From: JADCRZ01 sp965200945
Lineage (GTDB): Bacteria > Bacteroidota > Bacteroidia > Chitinophagales > Chitinophagaceae
Reading direction: 5' to 3'
Assembly (NCBI GenBank): GCA_965200945.1
Contig: OZ241749.1
Coordinates: 4,092,001 to 4,156,000 of the forward strand
Length of the DNA stretch: 64,000 nucleotides
Shown here: one piece after another, positions 17,266 through 26,612 of the stretch
Layout of the letters: each line of letters opens with the position of its first letter
Numbering within the stretch: the stretch's first letter is position 1
The notes under the pieces: generated by a model
Databases searched by the model: none
Told to the model about the DNA's origin: nothing
The model's input: only the letters and a program-made list of their open reading frames with translations
Made by a program: the position numbers and the translations under genes

Positions 17266-18804
17266 TTAAGAAGATTTCCCCGCGTCCTTCACCGGCACTA
17301 TCGGCATGGTGACCCAGTTGCGGCCGTCGCGGGCAATGAGCGCTTCGGCGTCTTCGGGGCCCCAGCTGTCGGGTGCGTAATTGGGAAAATTGCTCGGCGT
17401 GCGGTATTTCCAGGCATCGAGGATCGGCATAATGATCTTCCAGGCAGCCTCTACCTGGTCGGAGCGCATGAACAGGGTAGCATTGCCCGACATCACATCG
17501 AGCAGCAGGGTTTCGTACGCTTCCGGCTCCTGGTTCTTATAGGCGCTTTCGTAGCTGAAAACCATGTCCACCGGGTTCAGCACCATAGACTGTCCGGGCT
17601 TTTTGGCCTGGAAGCGCAGGCGTATCTCCATCTCAGGCTGAATGCTGATGGTGAGGCGGTTGTGCCGCCAGGTTTCCGCCGCTTCGGGTGGAAATGCATA
17701 TTGAGGAGCAGGCCTGAACTGAACGGTGATGGTCGTTGTTTTCTGGTGCAGGTACTTGCCTGTCCGCACGTAGAACGGTACGTCCTGCCATCTCCAGTTG
17801 TCGATATAAAATTTTACCGCGCTGAAAGTGTCTACGGCAGATTCCGGGTTTACATTTTTTTCTTCGCGGTAGGAGGGAACTTCCTTGCCCTTGATCCAGC
17901 CGGCGGAATACTGGCCGCGCACGGCATACTTGCTCACGTCGGCAGGGGAAATGGTGCGGATGGCATTGAGTACATCCAGCTTTTTATTGCGGATCTCGTT
18001 GGCTTCGAAAGAAACCGGCGCTTCCATGGCGATCATGCACACGAGTTGCAGAATGTGATTCTGAACCATGTCGCGCAGCGAGCCTGAATTTTCGTAGTAA
18101 CCGCCACGTCCTTCCACGCCAACCGTTTCGGCGGCGGTGATCTGTACATGGTCTATGTAGTTGCGGTTCCAGATGGGTTCAAAAAGTGCATTGGCAAACC
18201 GGAGGGCGAGGATGTTCTGAACGGTTTCCTTGCCCAGGTAGTGGTCGATGCGGTAGATCTGTTCTTCCTTGAACATGCTGCACAGCAGGGCGTTGAGCTC
18301 GTGCGCGCTTTGCAGGTCGTGACCAAAAGGTTTCTCCACCACGATGCGGGTGTTCTTGCTGTCGCTGCAGATATTGAGGCTGCCAAGCTTTTGGGCGATG
18401 CCCGGAACCAGTTGCGGAGCCACCGCGAGGTAAAACATCACGTTGGGCCGCTTGCCGAATTCGGTTTCTTTTTGCTTTACGATGTCAACGATCTTCTGGT
18501 AGGCAGCCTGGTCTTCAGCATCCATCTGCAGGTAAGATACTTGCTGGGAGAATTCTTTCCAGGTACCGTTCTGTTCGCCTTTTCTCCGGGAAAACTCCTG
18601 GATGCCGGCAAACAGAAATCCGTTATAGTCTTCATTCGTATAAGGCGTACGGCCGATGCCGACGATGCTGAATTTCTCCGGCATCCACTGGTCGATATAA
18701 AGATTGTATAGTGCCGGTGCAAGTTTGCGATGGTTCAGGTCTCCGCTGCCGCCGAAGATGAAAATGAGGGAGGCGGGCGGGCGTGTATTTGTTGTGGTGT
18801 ACAT
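17266..18804 (-). CDS. zwf: Glucose-6-phosphate 1-dehydrogenase
   Basis: A 512-residue cytosolic enzyme that oxidises glucose-6-phosphate and reduces NADP+. The N-terminal dinucleotide motif GGSGDLNHRKL is at about 18-28 and the active-site RIDHYLGKE near 180-188. The C-terminal half is typical of the family. It lies 39 bases downstream of gnd on the same strand and is expected to be co-transcribed with it. Confidence 0.96.
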   Translation of the reverse strand: MYTTTNTRPPASLIFIFGGSGDLNHRKLAPALYNLYIDQWMPEKFSIVGIGRTPYTNEDYNGFLFAGIQEFSRRKGEQNGTWKEFSQQVSYLQMDAEDQAAYQKIVDIVKQKETEFGKRPNVMFYLAVAPQLVPGIAQKLGSLNICSDSKNTRIVVEKPFGHDLQSAHELNALLCSMFKEEQIYRIDHYLGKETVQNILALRFANALFEPIWNRNYIDHVQITAAETVGVEGRGGYYENSGSLRDMVQNHILQLVCMIAMEAPVSFEANEIRNKKLDVLNAIRTISPADVSKYAVRGQYSAGWIKGKEVPSYREEKNVNPESAVDTFSAVKFYIDNWRWQDVPFYVRTGKYLHQKTTTITVQFRPAPQYAFPPEAAETWRHNRLTISIQPEMEIRLRFQAKKPGQSMVLNPVDMVFSYESAYKNQEPEAYETLLLDVMSGNATLFMRSDQVEAAWKIIMPILDAWKYRTPSNFPNYAPDSWGPEDAEALIARDGRNWVTMPIVPVKDAGKSS

Positions 18805-18843
18805 TGTTCGGTTATTCTATTTACTGGATTTGCGCAGTGCTTT

Positions 18844-20268
18844 TCATAATTGTACCTTGATCCATTCGGTATGGAAAGTGCCGGGTTCGTCTATACGCTG
18901 GTAGGTATGGGCGCCGAAATAATCACGCTGCGCCTGGATGAGGTTGGTGGGCAGGTGCTCGGTTTTGTAGGCGTCGAAATAATTCAGCGAGGTCATGAGG
19001 CCGCCACAGGGGAAACCGGCCTGGATCGCTGCCACGATCACATCGCGGGTATTTTGTTCCTTTGATTTCAGCAGCTGTGCGATGCCGTTATCGAGCAACA
19101 GGTTGGGCAGGGAAGCATCTTTATCGTAGGCTTTCATGAACACATCGAGCAGCGATGAACGGATGATACAACCGCCTCTCCACACCTTTACCACCTGGTC
19201 GAGCGGAATGTGCATATCCAGTTCAATGGAGGCTACCTGAAGCATGCCCATTCCCTGTGAATAGCTGATGAGGATGGCGAAGTAGAGCGCATCATGCAGC
19301 TTTTCGATGAAGGCATCCTGGTCTCCTTCTATCTTTCCGATCTTGGGTTTATACAGTTCTGCAGCGGCTTTGCGCTGGTCCTGGAAAGAGGAGATATTAC
19401 GTTGTGTAACGGCCATGTCGATGGAGGGAACCGGAACCGGCAGATCGATCGCATCCTGCGAGGTCCATTTACCTGTTCCTTTAGCGCCGGCCTTGTCAAC
19501 GATCATATCGACCAGGCGGTTGGAGGTCTTGTCGTCTTCATATAAGAAGATGTCGGCGGTAATTTCCATCAGGTAAGCCTGGAGGTCGTCCTTGTTCCAT
19601 TTGTCGAACACAGCAGAAAGCTGGTCATTGTCGAGACCGAGCCCGCGGTGCATGATATCGTAACACTCGCTGATGAGCTGCATGATCGAGTATTCGATGC
19701 CGTTATGAACCATTTTTACGTAGTGGCCGGCAGCATGTTTGCCGAGGTAAGCCACACAGGGCACGCCGCCTACTTTTGCTGCCACGGCTTCCAGCAGCGG
19801 CTGTACAACGGTGTACGCTTCGGCATCGCCGCCAGGCATAATGCTGGGGCCTTTGCGCGCACCTTCTTCACCGCCCGAAATACCCACACCCATAAAATGG
19901 ATGTCGTGATCTTTCAGGGTATTCACCCGGCGAAGGGTGTCGGTGTAGTGGGAGTTTCCTCCGTCTATCACAATATCGCCGTTATCGAGCAGGGGGAGCA
20001 GGTCTTTGATCACATCATCGACCGGGTTGCCGGCAGGTACCAGCATCATTATTTTACGGGGTTTGCTCAGGCTTTCCACCATCTCTTTCAGCTTGGGGAA
20101 GCCTTTCGCCACGGTACCCTTGTTAGCTGTTTCACCGAGCTGTGAAACCTTCTGTGGGTCACGGTCGTAGCCTGTGACCTTAAAACCATGGTCTGCCATA
20201 TTCAGCAGTAAATTCCGGCCCATCGTGCCTAATCCTATCATACCAAAGTCATATGTCTGGTTGTCCAT
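18844..20268 (-). CDS. gnd: 6-phosphogluconate dehydrogenase, decarboxylating
   Basis: A 474-residue enzyme that converts 6-phosphogluconate to ribulose-5-phosphate with NADP+. It has the N-terminal Rossmann motif GLGTMGRN at about 12-19 and the substrate loop SGGEEGARKGPSIMPGG near 130-146. The C-terminal helical domain is complete. It is the first gene of the gnd-zwf-pgl cluster, so the whole oxidative pentose phosphate branch is encoded in one 3.8-kb unit. Confidence 0.96.
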   Translation of the reverse strand: MDNQTYDFGMIGLGTMGRNLLLNMADHGFKVTGYDRDPQKVSQLGETANKGTVAKGFPKLKEMVESLSKPRKIMMLVPAGNPVDDVIKDLLPLLDNGDIVIDGGNSHYTDTLRRVNTLKDHDIHFMGVGISGGEEGARKGPSIMPGGDAEAYTVVQPLLEAVAAKVGGVPCVAYLGKHAAGHYVKMVHNGIEYSIMQLISECYDIMHRGLGLDNDQLSAVFDKWNKDDLQAYLMEITADIFLYEDDKTSNRLVDMIVDKAGAKGTGKWTSQDAIDLPVPVPSIDMAVTQRNISSFQDQRKAAAELYKPKIGKIEGDQDAFIEKLHDALYFAILISYSQGMGMLQVASIELDMHIPLDQVVKVWRGGCIIRSSLLDVFMKAYDKDASLPNLLLDNGIAQLLKSKEQNTRDVIVAAIQAGFPCGGLMTSLNYFDAYKTEHLPTNLIQAQRDYFGAHTYQRIDEPGTFHTEWIKVQL

Positions 20269-20374
20269 TTTGATTGTTTGTAGTGAGTAAAAGTAGAAAA
20301 TTTACCATGAATCAGGGGTGTGCAAATGTTAATACAATAAAATCATGCCCTGATACAGGAAAGAAAGAAGGGGA

Positions 20375-21142
20375 TCAAAGCGGCTTTTTTTCGGGCAGGT
20401 ATTTCCAGTAGCGCTTTGGCATGTGCTGGATATGGAGGCGGGTATTTTTGCGCGATGCGATGTTCACGCTTTTAAAATAGCGCTGCCAGAGATGCTGGTA
20501 CAGCAGCTCCTGTTCATCATATACGGCGCTGATGTCTTTACCGGCGGCATTCGTTTCACGAAAGCTGACCTGTACGGTATCCACTTTTTCGAGGTCGAAA
20601 TAAATGCCGTATTGCCGCCGGCTGTCGTAGATCATCCAGCGCTGATCGGCATAGCGTTTTTCAAAATGATCGATGATCAGGGGCAGCACATTGAAATCAG
20701 GCTCCACGATGGAGTAATACAACTGATCGGTCGTAAGCTGGAAGCGTACAAAAGCTTCCATGCGGTGTTTTTCGCGGTGTACCTGTTTCGCTACCTGGCT
20801 GATCTTTAGCACATCGGCATCACTGAAATCTTTTTCGATGGAGGAAGTACTGCTGAAGGCGTACTGAACAAAGCGGAGCATCACATTCTCTATGCCCGGC
20901 AGTTCAGAAAGACCGGTGTATTGCAGTTCCTGCAGCGCATGTGGGGAAAGCTTTGCCTGCAGGCCTTTCCAGACCCTGGCTGCCTTGCTTTCTTCTGTTA
21001 TTGTATGATACGCATTGCCGAAAATATTTTGCTGGAAACGGTCTTCGGAAGTGATGTCTACGGAAGCAAAGCGGTGTTCATACACATCGAACACCGCGCT
21101 CAGCCAGCCACTGAAAGTTCCGTCGTATACGACCGCCTGCAT
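20375..21142 (-). CDS. TIGR03915 family putative DNA repair protein (DUF4130)
   Basis: A 255-residue protein that always travels with a radical SAM partner (TIGR03916). The N-terminal VVYDGTFSGWLSAVFDVYEHR is characteristic of the family. Some relatives are fused to uracil-DNA-glycosylase-like domains, so a role in base-damage repair is proposed, without biochemical proof that I know of. The start codon shares a base with the stop of the radical SAM gene, so the two are coupled. Confidence 0.88.
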   Translation of the reverse strand: MQAVVYDGTFSGWLSAVFDVYEHRFASVDITSEDRFQQNIFGNAYHTITEESKAARVWKGLQAKLSPHALQELQYTGLSELPGIENVMLRFVQYAFSSTSSIEKDFSDADVLKISQVAKQVHREKHRMEAFVRFQLTTDQLYYSIVEPDFNVLPLIIDHFEKRYADQRWMIYDSRRQYGIYFDLEKVDTVQVSFRETNAAGKDISAVYDEQELLYQHLWQRYFKSVNIASRKNTRLHIQHMPKRYWKYLPEKKPL

Positions 21143-22395
21143 CAGAAAAGGGTGAGCTGGGGTGACAGATTTGCCGCGTATTTGCTGTTTGCCTGCGTAA
21201 TGATCTGCTGCCTGACCTGCAGAGGGGTAAGTAATTTAAACTCTTCGCGGCCCGAATTGCAGACAATAAAGTAACGCGCCCTGTTAACCGAAATGCCGAT
21301 CTTTTTGAGGTGCTCCCAGGTAAGCCTTGAAAAACGGCGGGCATCGCAGATCTTGTTGGCCGACTGCACGCCGATGCCGGGAATGCGCATGATAAGGGCA
21401 AGGTCGGCGCGGTTAATATCGACCGGAAAAAGCTCGTAGTTGCGGAGCGCCCAGCTCAGCTTGGGGTCGATCTCCATATCAAGTTGCGGCTCTTCAGGCG
21501 ATACGATCTCATGGGCTTTGAACCCATAGAACCGCATGAGCCAGTCGGCCTGGTAAAGGCGGTTTTCGCGGATGGTAGGTACCGGGGTTCCGATCGCAGG
21601 CAGCCGGTTGTCGCTGCTGATGGGCACATAACCGGAGTAATACACCCGTTTGAGCTGCATCTTCTGGTAGAAGTAATTGCTCATGAACAGGATCTCCATG
21701 TCGGTTTCCGGCGTGGCGCCGATCACCATCTGGGTACTCTGGCCTGCCGGGGCGAACAGCGGCGTTTTGGAGAACTTTTTCTGATCGTCTCGGTTCTGCA
21801 CGATGCCCTCTTTGAGGTATTTCATCGGCTTCAGCATGTCTGTCCGGTTTTTGTCGGGCGCCAGCAGCTGAAGGCTTTTTTCGGTGGGCATTTCCACATT
21901 CACGCTGAGGCGGTCGGCATAGAGGGCGGCTTCCTGCATCAGCTCGTCGCTGGCGCCGGGTATGGCTTTGAGGTGGATATACCCGTTAAAGCGCTGTTCG
22001 GTGCGCAGCTTCTTGGCGATCAGCACCAAGCGTTCCATCGTGTAATCCGCATTTTTGAAGATGCCCGAACTGAGGAATAAACCCTCGATATAATTGCGGC
22101 GGTAAAAATTGATGGTAAGGTCAACCACTTCCTGTACGGTGAAAGCGGCCCTTTTGATGTCGTTACTCTTACGGCTGACGCAATAGGCGCAGTCGAAGAT
22201 GCAGTGGTTGGTGAGCAGGATCTTAAGCAGGGAAACGCAACGGCCGTCTTCGGTGTAGGCATGACAAATACCCATGCCGGTATCGCCCAATCCCTTGTTG
22301 GTATTTTTTCGTGAGCTGCCGCTCGAGGCGCAAGACACATCGTATTTGGCGGCGTCGGCCAGTATCTCCAGTTTCTCCGTTATTCGGTCCCACAT
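21142..22395 (-). CDS. Putative DNA modification/repair radical SAM protein (TIGR03916)
   Basis: A 417-residue radical SAM protein. The cluster motif is Cys65, Cys69, Cys72 (CIFDCAYC). The C-terminus carries a helix-hairpin-helix-type DNA-binding segment (MRIPGIGVQSANKI, about 335-348). It resembles spore-photoproduct-lyase-like enzymes in idea, but the reaction is unknown. Two more cysteines lie upstream (near 44 and 53). It is coupled to the TIGR03915 gene by overlapping stop/start codons. Confidence 0.9.
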   Translation of the reverse strand: MWDRITEKLEILADAAKYDVSCASSGSSRKNTNKGLGDTGMGICHAYTEDGRCVSLLKILLTNHCIFDCAYCVSRKSNDIKRAAFTVQEVVDLTINFYRRNYIEGLFLSSGIFKNADYTMERLVLIAKKLRTEQRFNGYIHLKAIPGASDELMQEAALYADRLSVNVEMPTEKSLQLLAPDKNRTDMLKPMKYLKEGIVQNRDDQKKFSKTPLFAPAGQSTQMVIGATPETDMEILFMSNYFYQKMQLKRVYYSGYVPISSDNRLPAIGTPVPTIRENRLYQADWLMRFYGFKAHEIVSPEEPQLDMEIDPKLSWALRNYELFPVDINRADLALIMRIPGIGVQSANKICDARRFSRLTWEHLKKIGISVNRARYFIVCNSGREEFKLLTPLQVRQQIITQANSKYAANLSPQLTLF

Positions 22396-22581
22396 AGTAA
22401 TCAGGCTAAGGTAGTGCTAATTTATTTAGCATAACCGGAGAGGCGGTGAATTGTTTTGGGGTGGAATAGATTTGTTGAAAATAGTTGGCACGTAAATTCC
22501 ACATAGCAGAGTGGCACCATCAACAACCGGTTGAAAACCATACCGCAACTTACCATTTAACTTTACAAAAAAAGAGATTGT

Positions 22582-23718
22582 ATGACAGCAGAAGAAAGAC
22601 CATTCTACATCAAATTCAGCAACGGTCTTATCATTATCGTATTACTCATTTTTTTACTGCATGTCGGGCAACACGTGCTGATGCCCATTGCCTTTGCAGG
22701 ACTGGTTTCTATTCTGCTGGTGGCGCCCTGTAAATTTCTGGAGAAACACGGGCTGTCGAGAGGCCTGTCTGCGTTGATCAGTTTGCTGTTGGCGCTGGTA
22801 TTTTTTGCATTTATCTTTTATTTTATTTCGTCCCGGCTCTATGCATTTAAACAGGATGGGCCCGAGGTTATGCGCAGGTTAACGTTGGTGCTGCAGGAAC
22901 TGCGAAGTTGGATCCAGGAAAAGTTTCATGTGAGTACCGACAAGATGGATAACGTGATAGACAGTATTTCATCGGAATCGGTGGCTTTATCTGTTTTCAG
23001 CTCCACATTCACCACTATTTCGAGTGTCTTTCTCTACACTATACTGACGATCCTGTATACTTTTCTGCTGCTGTTGTACCGACGGCTGGTCGTGCAGTTT
23101 TTTATCACCAGCTTCACAGAATATTCGAACCAGGTGTATGAAGTGATCATGAAAACCAGGTATGTGATCAAGAGCTACCTGGTGGGGCTGATCATTGAAA
23201 TGCTGATCGTGGCGGCGATGAATGTGCTGGGCTTTTTCATCCTGGGAGTAAAATATGCGTTTCTGCTGGGGGTGATTGTGGCGCTCCTGAACCTGGTACC
23301 TTATCTGGGAATTTTTATCGCCTGTCTGCTGAGCATGCTCATCACTTTTACCACGAATTCATCCGGTACCGTACTGGGCGTGGCGATCGTGGTGGTGATC
23401 GTACACCTGGTCGACAGCAATGTGCTGTTCCCGAAGATCGTGGGATCGAAGGTGAAGATGAATGCGCTGGCGACCATTTTTGGGGTCATCGTGGGGGAAA
23501 CACTGTGGGGCATACCGGGGATGTTTCTGGCCATTCCGATCATTGCCATCCTGAAAGTGGTGTTCGAAGCCACGGAAGGCGTGAAGCCCTGGAGTATTTT
23601 GCTGGGCGATGACCTTACCGTCGAGATCACGGCTAAATCTTCCCTGAAAAACCTGGCCAAGCCGTTTATAAAGGCAAAAGAGAAAAGGATCGAAGAGGGC
23701 CAGAAAAGGATCGAATAA
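22582..23718 (+). CDS. AI-2E family transporter
   Basis: A 378-residue membrane protein with about seven or eight helices: two N-terminal, one at about 62-82, then a soluble stretch and the C-terminal bundle from about 135. The family signature is at about 232-248 (GVIVALLNLVPYLG). Relatives include TqsA and Na+/H+ antiporter-like proteins; the substrate is not predictable. The C-terminus is highly charged (KAKEKRIEEGQKRIE). It is a single-gene unit. Confidence 0.88.
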   Translation: MTAEERPFYIKFSNGLIIIVLLIFLLHVGQHVLMPIAFAGLVSILLVAPCKFLEKHGLSRGLSALISLLLALVFFAFIFYFISSRLYAFKQDGPEVMRRLTLVLQELRSWIQEKFHVSTDKMDNVIDSISSESVALSVFSSTFTTISSVFLYTILTILYTFLLLLYRRLVVQFFITSFTEYSNQVYEVIMKTRYVIKSYLVGLIIEMLIVAAMNVLGFFILGVKYAFLLGVIVALLNLVPYLGIFIACLLSMLITFTTNSSGTVLGVAIVVVIVHLVDSNVLFPKIVGSKVKMNALATIFGVIVGETLWGIPGMFLAIPIIAILKVVFEATEGVKPWSILLGDDLTVEITAKSSLKNLAKPFIKAKEKRIEEGQKRIE

Positions 23719-23742
23719 GAACCGGGGCGCTAGTCCCGGTTC
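23719..23742. terminator. Hairpin between convergent genes
   Basis: GAACCGGG and CCCGGTTC pair around an 8-base loop directly after the stop of the AI-2E gene and overlap the stop of the convergent YodC-like gene. There is no strong T-run, so termination is only possible. Confidence 0.45.
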
Positions 23743-23954
23743 AGGCTTTCTACCTTGAAGGTACCGTCCCGAAGGGCGCTGCCTTCAAACCAGTTGCAGG
23801 TAACGTCGCCGTCTTTAAAACCCCGTAGCTTGAGGAATTCATCGTTGGCTTTCAGCGCCAGGTTAGAATTGTCCGTCCCGATCACCCGCTGCACAGTCAT
23901 TTTGGGGCCGCCTGATTTAAGTTGAACCACGTCGCCGGGTTGAAGCATTTCCAT
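23730..23954 (-). CDS. YodC family protein (DUF2158)
   Basis: A 74-residue soluble protein matching the YodC/DUF2158 pattern: GDVVQLKSGGPKMTV near the N-terminus and CNWFEGSALRDGTFK near 53-67. It is a small beta-barrel-like fold of unknown role. The start may be the second ATG (MLQPGD), which is closer to family starts. It converges on the AI-2E gene, with 11 bases between stops. Confidence 0.82.
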   Translation of the reverse strand: MEMLQPGDVVQLKSGGPKMTVQRVIGTDNSNLALKANDEFLKLRGFKDGDVTCNWFEGSALRDGTFKVESLNRD

Positions 23955-24000
23955 AAAATGGTTTTAGTGTGTTATACAAATGTAGCAGAATTAAGGGCAT

Positions 24001-24060
24001 CCGTCTCTGGAATTGATCGATCCTGTGCGGGCAGGAGACGACAGGCCTACAGTCTCTGCC
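24001..24060. repeat. Dispersed palindrome, degenerate copy D
   Basis: CGTCTCTGGAATTGATCGAT leads into CCTGTGCGGGCAGGAGACG and ends in AGTCTCTGCC. The order of modules is the same as in copies B plus C (half palindrome, GATCCTGTGCGG, AGGAGACG half, TCTCT half), but the stems are eroded. Confidence 0.65.
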
Positions 24061-24353
24061 AGGTCGGTGAGCCGTATTCCCTTCCGCTGCTCGGTGGGGA
24101 TCCTCGAGCAGGCGCAGCAAGAGGCTGTTCACACAGCAGCGTGTTTGCGTCAGTTCGTGAATGACAAAAAGTAGGGCGTAAACTCAATTTTCAGACTCCG
24201 AACAAGTATAGTTTGGAACCGTGGTATGCCGGTGCTACCTTTTCACAAAGGCGCCAAGCACGGCCTCTCCTGTTGTACAGATCGTTGTATCCCGCTATGT
24301 TAAATGTATCCCGGTCGTTTCTATTTGTTTCCGATCGCTATCCAATTATGGAA

Positions 24354-24361
24354 TATCTTTG
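24354..24361 (+). promoter_or_regulatory. -7 element of korB promoter
   Basis: TATCTTTG matches TAnnTTTG and lies 18 bases before the korB ATG. A TTTG at 24324-24327 is 26 bases upstream, longer than ideal. Confidence 0.5.
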
Positions 24362-24379
24362 CAGACCCAAAAGTTTCGT

Positions 24380-25417
24380 ATGAGCCAGACAACACTTGCG
24401 CCTTTGCCCAACTTGACGCCGAAGGATTTTGCCACCGACCAGGAAGTACGCTGGTGCCCGGGTTGCGGCGATTATTCCATCCTGGCCCAGGTGCAGAAGA
24501 TCATGCCGGGTATCGGTGTTCCCAAGGAAAATATCGTGATCATTTCCGGGATCGGCTGCAGCAGCAGGTTTCCTTATTATATGAATACCTATGGCATGCA
24601 CTCGATCCACGGGCGTGCCACCGCCGTGGCCAGCGGCCTCAAAGCGGCCCGTCCTGAACTCAGCGTCTGGATCGTGACCGGCGACGGTGACGGACTTAGT
24701 ATCGGGGGCAACCATACCATTCACCTTTTGCGCAGGAATTTCGATGTCAACATCATGCTCTTTAACAACCAGATATATGGTCTTACCAAAGGGCAATACT
24801 CTCCCACCTCCGAAGAAAACAAAATTACCAAGTCGACCCCATACGGCAGCATCGACCATCCTTTCAATCCGCTTGCACTTGCCATGGGCGCCGACGCCAC
24901 CTTCCTCGCAAGAAGCATGGACCGCGATCCCAAGCACCTGCAGGATACCCTGAAAAGAAGCCATGAGCATAAAGGCGCTTCTTTCCTCGAGATCTATCAG
25001 AACTGTAACATCTTCAACGACGGCGCTTTCGAGATCTTTACCGAAAAGTCATCCAAGCCCGAGGAAGCCCTGTTCCTTGAACACGGCAAGCCACTCATTT
25101 TTGGCGCGCAGAAAAACAAAGGCGTGAGGATGGACGGGTTCAAGCCGGTAGTGGTTGAACTGGGCGATGCATACTCACCGGACGACCTCTGGATACACGA
25201 TGAGAAAGATTTCTACAAAGCACAGATCCTGACCCGCATGTTCGACGATCCGCGGATCGAAGGTCATCTGCCCCGTCCGTTCGGTGTGTTTTACGAAGCT
25301 TTCCGCTCGTGCTACGAAGATGTGATGAGCATGCAGATAGAAGAAGTAATATCAACCAAAGGCAAGGGAGATCTCGACAAGCTGCTTCGCGGCCGCGAAA
25401 CCTGGACGATCGCGTAA
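24380..25417 (+). CDS. korB: 2-oxoacid:ferredoxin oxidoreductase, beta subunit
   Basis: A 345-residue thiamine-diphosphate-binding subunit, probably of 2-oxoglutarate:ferredoxin oxidoreductase. It has the CPGCGDY cysteine motif at about 26-32, the ThDP/Mg motif GDGDGLSIGG near 100-109 and the NNQIYGLTKGQYSPTS loop. The start is set at MSQTTLAP, just after a promoter element. The catalytic complex also needs an alpha/gamma subunit (korA), which is normally adjacent but absent here. The oxoacid preference is inferred from the motif. Confidence 0.88.
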   Translation: MSQTTLAPLPNLTPKDFATDQEVRWCPGCGDYSILAQVQKIMPGIGVPKENIVIISGIGCSSRFPYYMNTYGMHSIHGRATAVASGLKAARPELSVWIVTGDGDGLSIGGNHTIHLLRRNFDVNIMLFNNQIYGLTKGQYSPTSEENKITKSTPYGSIDHPFNPLALAMGADATFLARSMDRDPKHLQDTLKRSHEHKGASFLEIYQNCNIFNDGAFEIFTEKSSKPEEALFLEHGKPLIFGAQKNKGVRMDGFKPVVVELGDAYSPDDLWIHDEKDFYKAQILTRMFDDPRIEGHLPRPFGVFYEAFRSCYEDVMSMQIEEVISTKGKGDLDKLLRGRETWTIA

Positions 25418-25430
25418 AAGAGGACCTTTC

Positions 25431-26612
25431 CTACAGATAGCTCAGCCACCATTGCCGGTGCTGACTCCGGTACCGGTCGAACCACCTGCATGGCCAATAG
25501 AGCAGGAAGATCACGGTGAACCAGACCAGGTAAACAACCCCCAGGCTAAACCCCGAACCCGGCGGGTGAAACAGGAAGGGCAACTTTGGATCCCCGATCT
25601 GCTTTGAAGTATGACCGGTGGCGAAAAATGCGATCACCACAAAGGCCTGGATCAGGTAAAAATGACACACATAATAAAAGAAGGGCACCCTTCCATATAC
25701 ACCCAACACCCGGCTGAACCAGCTGCGGGCGTGTTCGAGTAAGGAGAGGACTATGAGCGCGGGGCCAATGGTCATACAGGTGTAGATGAGCGAAGCAGGG
25801 TATTTGGTCACCCTCAAAAAGGAAAGCACCGTAAGCACAGCATTTTTCTGCACCGACCAGCGTGCAGGGTCTCCATACTGATCAATAAGCCGCAATACTG
25901 CAAAGAGTAAACAAACGCCCGCTCCCAGCTGCAGCAACCGTCTTCTCCTTTTCTGTCCCTCCTCTATATTATACACCTTACCGAATACATACCCCAGCAG
26001 CATGATGCCGGTCCAGGGCAGGATGGCGTAGGCATCGAGCACAGCATGCGCAGCGCCGATCGGATAAAACCTGCCCGGCGATGTAAGAAAAACATCCAGC
26101 AAGATACCTCCGGCGCTGCTTTGCGAAACCCGTACCGGATCAAGGAGGTTATGCGCCAGCACAAGCAGGGCGCCAGCTACCACAATGGTTCGGGTACCTG
26201 CAAAAAGCAGCGCCCCCAGTATGATCATGCTCCACCCGATCGCCCAGATCACCTGCAGGATAAAAAGGTTATACAACGGATTGAGGGTAAGCCCAAACGT
26301 GATGATCACGAGCTCCACAACGACCAGCCAGACCCCCCGTTTCAGCAGGAAGAGACTGGTTTGAGATATTGTTCTGTTGCGGCCGGCAAGAAAGGCAGAG
26401 GTGCCGGATAAGAACACAAAGACGGGTGCGCAGAAATGGGTGATCCACCGGGTCAGGAACAGGGCGGGCGTGGTAGTGGCAAGATCGGTGGGATCCTGGG
26501 TGAGTGCGGTGTTGTGGAAATATTCACGGACATGGTCGATCGCCATGATGAGCATGACGGCACCCCGCAAGATATCGATGGAGTTGATCCGCTGTTTTGG
26601 CCGGGTGAGCAT
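25431..26612 (-). CDS. DUF1624 (heparan-alpha-glucosaminide N-acetyltransferase-like) membrane protein
   Basis: A 393-residue polytopic membrane protein with about ten helices. The N-terminal SIDILRGAVMLIMAIDHVREYF is the hallmark of DUF1624/COG3503 acyltransferase-like proteins, with a conserved Asp-His pair in the first helix region. Distant homologues acetylate sugars across membranes; the substrate here is unknown. It converges on korB with 13 bases between stops, and no terminator is seen between them. Confidence 0.85.
   Translation of the reverse strand: MLTRPKQRINSIDILRGAVMLIMAIDHVREYFHNTALTQDPTDLATTTPALFLTRWITHFCAPVFVFLSGTSAFLAGRNRTISQTSLFLLKRGVWLVVVELVIITFGLTLNPLYNLFILQVIWAIGWSMIILGALLFAGTRTIVVAGALLVLAHNLLDPVRVSQSSAGGILLDVFLTSPGRFYPIGAAHAVLDAYAILPWTGIMLLGYVFGKVYNIEEGQKRRRRLLQLGAGVCLLFAVLRLIDQYGDPARWSVQKNAVLTVLSFLRVTKYPASLIYTCMTIGPALIVLSLLEHARSWFSRVLGVYGRVPFFYYVCHFYLIQAFVVIAFFATGHTSKQIGDPKLPFLFHPPGSGFSLGVVYLVWFTVIFLLYWPCRWFDRYRSQHRQWWLSYL

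Larger units (their letters stand above)
23955..24379. other. Divergent intergenic region with dispersed repeat
   Basis: No gene is supported here. The korB frame stays open through the second half, but that part lacks protein-like character. The region holds dispersed repeat copy D and a korB promoter element. Confidence 0.6.

Noticed and set aside
24221..24379. N-terminal extension of korB
   Set aside because: The extra 53 residues are unlike the family and cover the promoter element.
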